Assembly: GCF_009870125.1 (NCBI RefSeq) | Contig: NC_046683.1 | Coordinates: forward strand, 46,329,869-46,393,868 | Direction: 5' to 3' | DNA from: Drosophila pseudoobscura | Lineage: Eukaryota > Arthropoda > Insecta > Diptera > Drosophilidae | Length of the DNA: 64,000 bases | Shown: in pieces, positions 60,322 through 64,000 of the stretch | How positions within the stretch are numbered: the first letter of the stretch is position 1 | How the letters are laid out: each line of letters begins with the position of its first letter | The notes under the pieces: model-generated | What the model was told of the DNA's origin: nothing | Seen by the model: the letters and a program-made list of their open reading frames with translations, nothing else | Database searches by the model: none | Translations under genes and position numbers: made by a program

Positions 60322-63300
60322 ATGGCATTCCGTGGAAACCAGAACCGTAACCGCAACTTTGGTGGCGGCGGCGGCGGCGGTGGTGGTGGCAACAACTATG
60401 GCGGACCCATGGGTGCCAACCGAATGGGCGGCATGAACATGTCACCCTGGGAGTCGCAGAACCCCGGCGGTGGACAGTTTGGCAACAATATGCGCCAGGG
60501 CGGCGGACAGATGAACGCCCAGGCCATCAATTTGGCCAACAATCTGCTGAACAATCTGTTCAGGAACCAGAACCCACCCTCGCTGCTGGACTTGCCGCGC
60601 GGCGGCGGTGGCATGGGAAATCGTAATCAGCGTGGCGGCCCGGTATGTACAATCACTCCATTCGATCCGTTCTTGGATCACAGAATACGAACAAAATGTA
60701 TAAATTGTATATCTTAATGATTATTATTTTTACTGATATTCGTGTGCCAAACGAATCTAAGGTTCTGTGGTGGAGCTGAGGAGACGTAATGATGGTAGTC
60801 CTTCCGATTGCTTATAAGCCAAATGTGGAGCTTTAAATGTCTTTTAGAAGAGATACATTTTCAGATCGAGAATTGATGCCATCTTCATAAAATTTATACT
60901 TCAAAGCGCTTTCCAGTTCCAAGATCGTGTTGGAGGAATTCCTAGTTGAAATCTCTATCGAATGATCTAAAAAAACGCTGGGATACTGTATCTTAGCTTA
61001 CTTGTTTTTTTGTAATTCTGAAACACACTGCACTTGCAGTTTTCATCAAAAACGATCTTAAAACAAGTTTCTGAATGATTAAGAGATGTATATTTATTAG
61101 TTTCTCAGCTTAATAGCTGGCGATATATCTGTTTTGGATCCACCGACGATGGGCCTTAACCACCTACCCAATCTCCACCGCAGAACGAACCGCAATTATA
61201 TTTTGTTTATCTGTTTTAACATCGATTAGTTTGATTAATTGCTAAACGTAGTTATTGCTTTCCTTTTTAAAAGATAAACCGAACCACAAAAACCAAATAT
61301 CAAATTGTAGTTTGTAGTTTACTAAAACCAACAAAAACAAAAAACAATTCAAGGAAAACCTATCCAATATTAGCCACACTTTTTTTTTTGTTAAACAACC
61401 TAAGAGTCGTTAGCAAAATAAATATGGATTTGTGCAGTTTATGGTAGGGAAAGGGATAGGGACAGAATGATGATGAAGGAGGAGGAGGAGGATGATTTTA
61501 GCAGAAGGCTTTCAATATAAAAAGCATTTATTCCATTTAAAATGCAACTTTTGTTTTTAGTTATCCGTAGAGCAAAACTGCACAAATCGAGGTAAGAAAA
61601 CTGATAATAAAATCAATAGAAAGAAATATATGTATATATGTGGACGCATATATATAACGAACCGAAAAATGTACCTATAAAACCATGTACCGCCAACACT
61701 TGCTCCCATTTAACGAAGAAGAAAAGAGTATGACGATGAATCCAGATGGAACGATAAGTAATTGATCTCTTACTAGATGTACTTAGGCATTTAATTACCT
61801 TTTTACCATAATTATAAATTGAATTTATCCAAATATTCAACCAACCAACAAAAAAACCCAGATCTAATGCCAGTTCCTGGCTGGCTGGACTCTAAAACTA
61901 ATTTTCACAGCGCTTTTCTAATTTAACAATTCTATGTTTTTTATTCTCTCTTCCAAAACCGAACAAAAACAAAAACCAAACAATATGCCAAACAAAATTC
62001 GATGCTTTTCCAAAACAAATCGAATATCGAATGTCGAAACCCGCATCGTCCATCGTGCATTTCGAATGCGCATTCTTCATATTGTTGTCGCTGCTCTCCG
62101 GCATATTATACAAAAAATAATTATTGCTGTTGCTGTTGCTGCTACTGCGGCTGCTGTTGCTGTTGTCGTTGTCGTTGACGTTGCTGTTGCTGTTGCATTT
62201 ATCGTTGTTGTTGTTGTTGTTGCGTGTTGCTTGTTGTTGATGCCGCCATCTTCTTCTCAATCAACAAACATGCAACAAAAAAAAATACCAAACCGAATGA
62301 AATACCAATCAACGAATTCGATTTCCTAACTCTCGGGCGCAACCCTGAAAATAATCGAAATGCAACACATGCACATGCACGCACGCACGCACGCACGCAT
62401 GCACGCACGCGCGTACGCACACAATACTATGCCACACACACACAAAATATGTGAAATCCATCCACCCAACGATGCTGTCGATGATGCTTCCAATGCGACT
62501 GATTGATTGCTCGATTGATTGATTGATTGATTGATATTGTGTGAAAATCAAACCCTCTTCTAATCTGCTCTGCTCTGAAAACCGAAACAAACCGATCCGA
62601 TCTGGTACTGGTACACTGCTTGATGGTGCAACGGGAAATACGAAAACGAATAATGCAAAAACAAAATGCATATAAAAATACAATAATTATAATACTTAAT
62701 ATCATAATATCTATAAATGTCTAATGCAAATTCGTCGCCAATTCTTCTTCAACGTTCCTGCCTCTGACCGAAACATGACAAATGTTCCGAACCAAATGAT
62801 ATCACAAATCCGATTTCCATTTTTATCCAAAAACAAAAACAAAACGAAAAAAACAAAACCAAAAAATGCCACGCCACACTCGGCTGCCACACGCCAACGA
62901 CTTCAACTGCACAAATATATATATCATATATATGTCGCGTATCATATCCCCGTCGACTGATTGACCGCTCTTGCCCCGCCGATCTGACCATGCCACCAAA
63001 AAACTGATAAATATAATGTGCTATATGTGCAAATTTATATACTACATATATATAAACTATATATCTATGTATTTACTTATAAAATACATCTGTGTAACAA
63101 TTTTTCCCCCCGTCAAAAAATCTTAATTTCGTACAAAAATATTGTAAATGGCCATTGTAAAAATGCCATATTTGTTGTCTCAAATATCTCTCACTCACTC
63201 ACTCTCTCTCTCTCGATACTCAAAAACCGATGTTGAAATGAACTTTTGTGCCGCTTTCTTTTGTTTAAAATCAAAAACGGAAAACCGAAAATCGAAAATC

Positions 63301-63674
63301 GAAAACCAACCGATATTCTCATGTGCCCTGTGCAATTTGTTGAATGAAATGATGTTGTATTGTAAAATGTTGAAATCCTTTATTATTATGATGATAATGA
63401 TGATAAAATGATACACACACTATATACCAAATATAAAGATGGTCAGTCGCGGCGGCGGTGCAGGCAATCGTCTCAATAATCGTCGTGGCCAGGGAGGCTT
63501 CCAGAATCGTGGCGCCACTGGTGGTGGCAGTGGTGGTCCCAAGCCCCCGCAAAAGCAGGGCGGCGGCGGTATTCGCAAGCAAAATGCTTTTGATCGTGCC
63601 AAGAAACTTTTGGCCAAAAATGCCAACCAAAATAAAAAGAAGGAACCTACTCCTGGCGAAAAGAAAATCGAGAG
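60322..63674 (+). CDS. Gly/Arg-rich, probably RNA-binding nuclear protein, 3' partial
   Basis: Exon 60322-60642 encodes 107 residues from an ATG in a good context, rich in Gly, Asn and Arg (FRGNQNRNRNFGGGG at 3-17), then a helical stretch with AINLANNLLNNLFRNQNP and LLDLPRGG. It ends in phase 0 at GGCCCG|GTATGT. The next coding exon, 63439-63674, continues the same style (MVSRGGGAGNRLNNRRGQGG), then GGGIRKQNAFDRAKKLLAK and a Lys-rich segment. It ends in phase 2 at AGAG|GTAAGA. RGG-like repeats are typical of RNA-binding and nuclear-matrix proteins. I do not recognise the gene. The remaining exons lie beyond the window. The acceptor of the second exon is weak (see findings), so the join is less sure than the exons. 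Confidence 0.7.
62123..62223. repeat. (TTGCTG/TTGTCG)n degenerate repeat
   Basis: Imperfect TTG-based hexamer and trimer units for about 100 bp in the intron. Confidence 0.75.
62376..62412. repeat. (ACGC)n tetranucleotide repeat
   Basis: Seven to nine ACGC/ATGC units. Confidence 0.85.
62499..62535. repeat. (TGAT)n tetranucleotide repeat
   Basis: Eight or so TGAT units with one interruption. Confidence 0.85.
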
Positions 63675-64000
63675 GTAAGACTAACTACAAACAAACTTTT
63701 CCAACAAAAAACCAAAAAAACAAAAACAAAAATCTACCAACAGAAACATTTTTTTAAACCCACCAAAATCGAAGGAATTATTTCTTTCACCAAAAGAGAA
63801 TCAAATACAAATATGAGTGTTATTTAAATAGATAAGTACTTAGGAATTCGAATTTTCAATCTTCAAAAATTGCGTTCCCACTCATACGTACATCTCAATA
63901 ATATATATATATTTATATATATATCTCTATATATATACATAGATCTAGAAATTGTTGTTCAGAAGGGAGCCCTCCTTTTTTCCCTTTTGTTGATGCTCTC
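63675..64000 (+). other. Start of the next intron, running off the window
   Basis: After the GTAAGA donor there is only AT-rich intronic DNA, including a TA-rich tract at 63898-63940. The next exon is not inside the window. Confidence 0.6.
63898..63940. repeat. (TA)n-rich tract
   Basis: Alternating TA with single T or C interruptions. Confidence 0.8.

Larger units (their letters stand above)
60643..63438 (+). other. Intron of the Gly/Arg-rich protein gene
   Basis: 2.8 kb, AT-rich, with GTT/GCT-type repeats (62123-62223), ACGC repeats (62376-62412), TGAT repeats (62499-62535) and many CAAAAACAAAA runs. No nested gene or RNA was recognised. Confidence 0.55.

Noticed and set aside
60643..60720. 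Readthrough of the donor at 60642 to give an alternative C-terminus (VCTITPFDPFLDH...)
   Set aside because: The junction has a good GTATGT donor, and the extra residues are AT-rich and unlike the upstream protein; more likely intron.

Overview
The window is eukaryotic nuclear DNA from a fruit fly. It carries four recognisable Drosophila genes: Crtc, the Sep15/SelenoF homologue, the EGF ligand Keren and Ndfip. Around them are short GT-AG introns, AATAAA poly(A) signals, Drosophila core-promoter words (GGTATATTTT-type, ATCGATA and GGTCACACTG) and abundant CA, GA, CAG and AT microsatellites. The proteins look diverged from D. melanogaster, and dispersed repeats resemble those of other subgroups, so a non-melanogaster Drosophila is likely. 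An obscura-group fly with the Muller element D equivalent is my guess, not a demonstration.

Layout. 1-20.7 kb is non-coding with simple repeats. 20.7-30.0 kb (minus strand) holds a three-exon gene for an unrecognised, probably secreted 190-residue protein with introns of 5.5 and 3.2 kb. 30.0-33.6 kb is non-coding. 33.6-36.1 kb holds a 97-bp tandem duplication, two diverged and inverted copies of an unknown coding sequence, two further small ORFs and three poly(A) signals. 36.7-47.1 kb is the Crtc locus: a promoter inside a dispersed repeat, a 1.3-kb leader exon with a small uORF, a 3.2-kb intron, one large coding exon and a long 3' UTR. 47.1-50.7 kb has no gene but contains a TATA-type exon candidate. 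50.7-51.4 kb (minus) is Sep15. 51.4-51.9 kb is a divergent promoter built from two inverted copies of the same repeat. 55.0-55.7 kb (plus) is Keren and 56.3-57.1 kb (plus) is Ndfip. 58.2-59.0 kb carries more repeat copies, ending at the promoter of a last plus-strand gene. That gene is Gly/Arg-rich and runs off the right edge.

How the genes work. Crtc is the CREB co-activator, controlled by SIK/AMPK-type phosphorylation. Keren is a rhomboid-cleaved EGFR ligand. Ndfip is a Golgi/endosomal adaptor for Nedd4-family ubiquitin ligases. Sep15 is an ER thiol-redox protein. They do not form an operon. What links several of them is the promoter sequence: the same repeat family lies at the inferred starts of Crtc, Sep15, the plus-strand Keren/Ndfip unit and the last gene.

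The most striking observation is an open frame of 87 codons directly after the Crtc UGA stop, with coding-like codon use and no in-frame stop. It is a strong candidate for programmed stop-codon readthrough. I found no tRNA, rRNA, CRISPR array or intact transposon.
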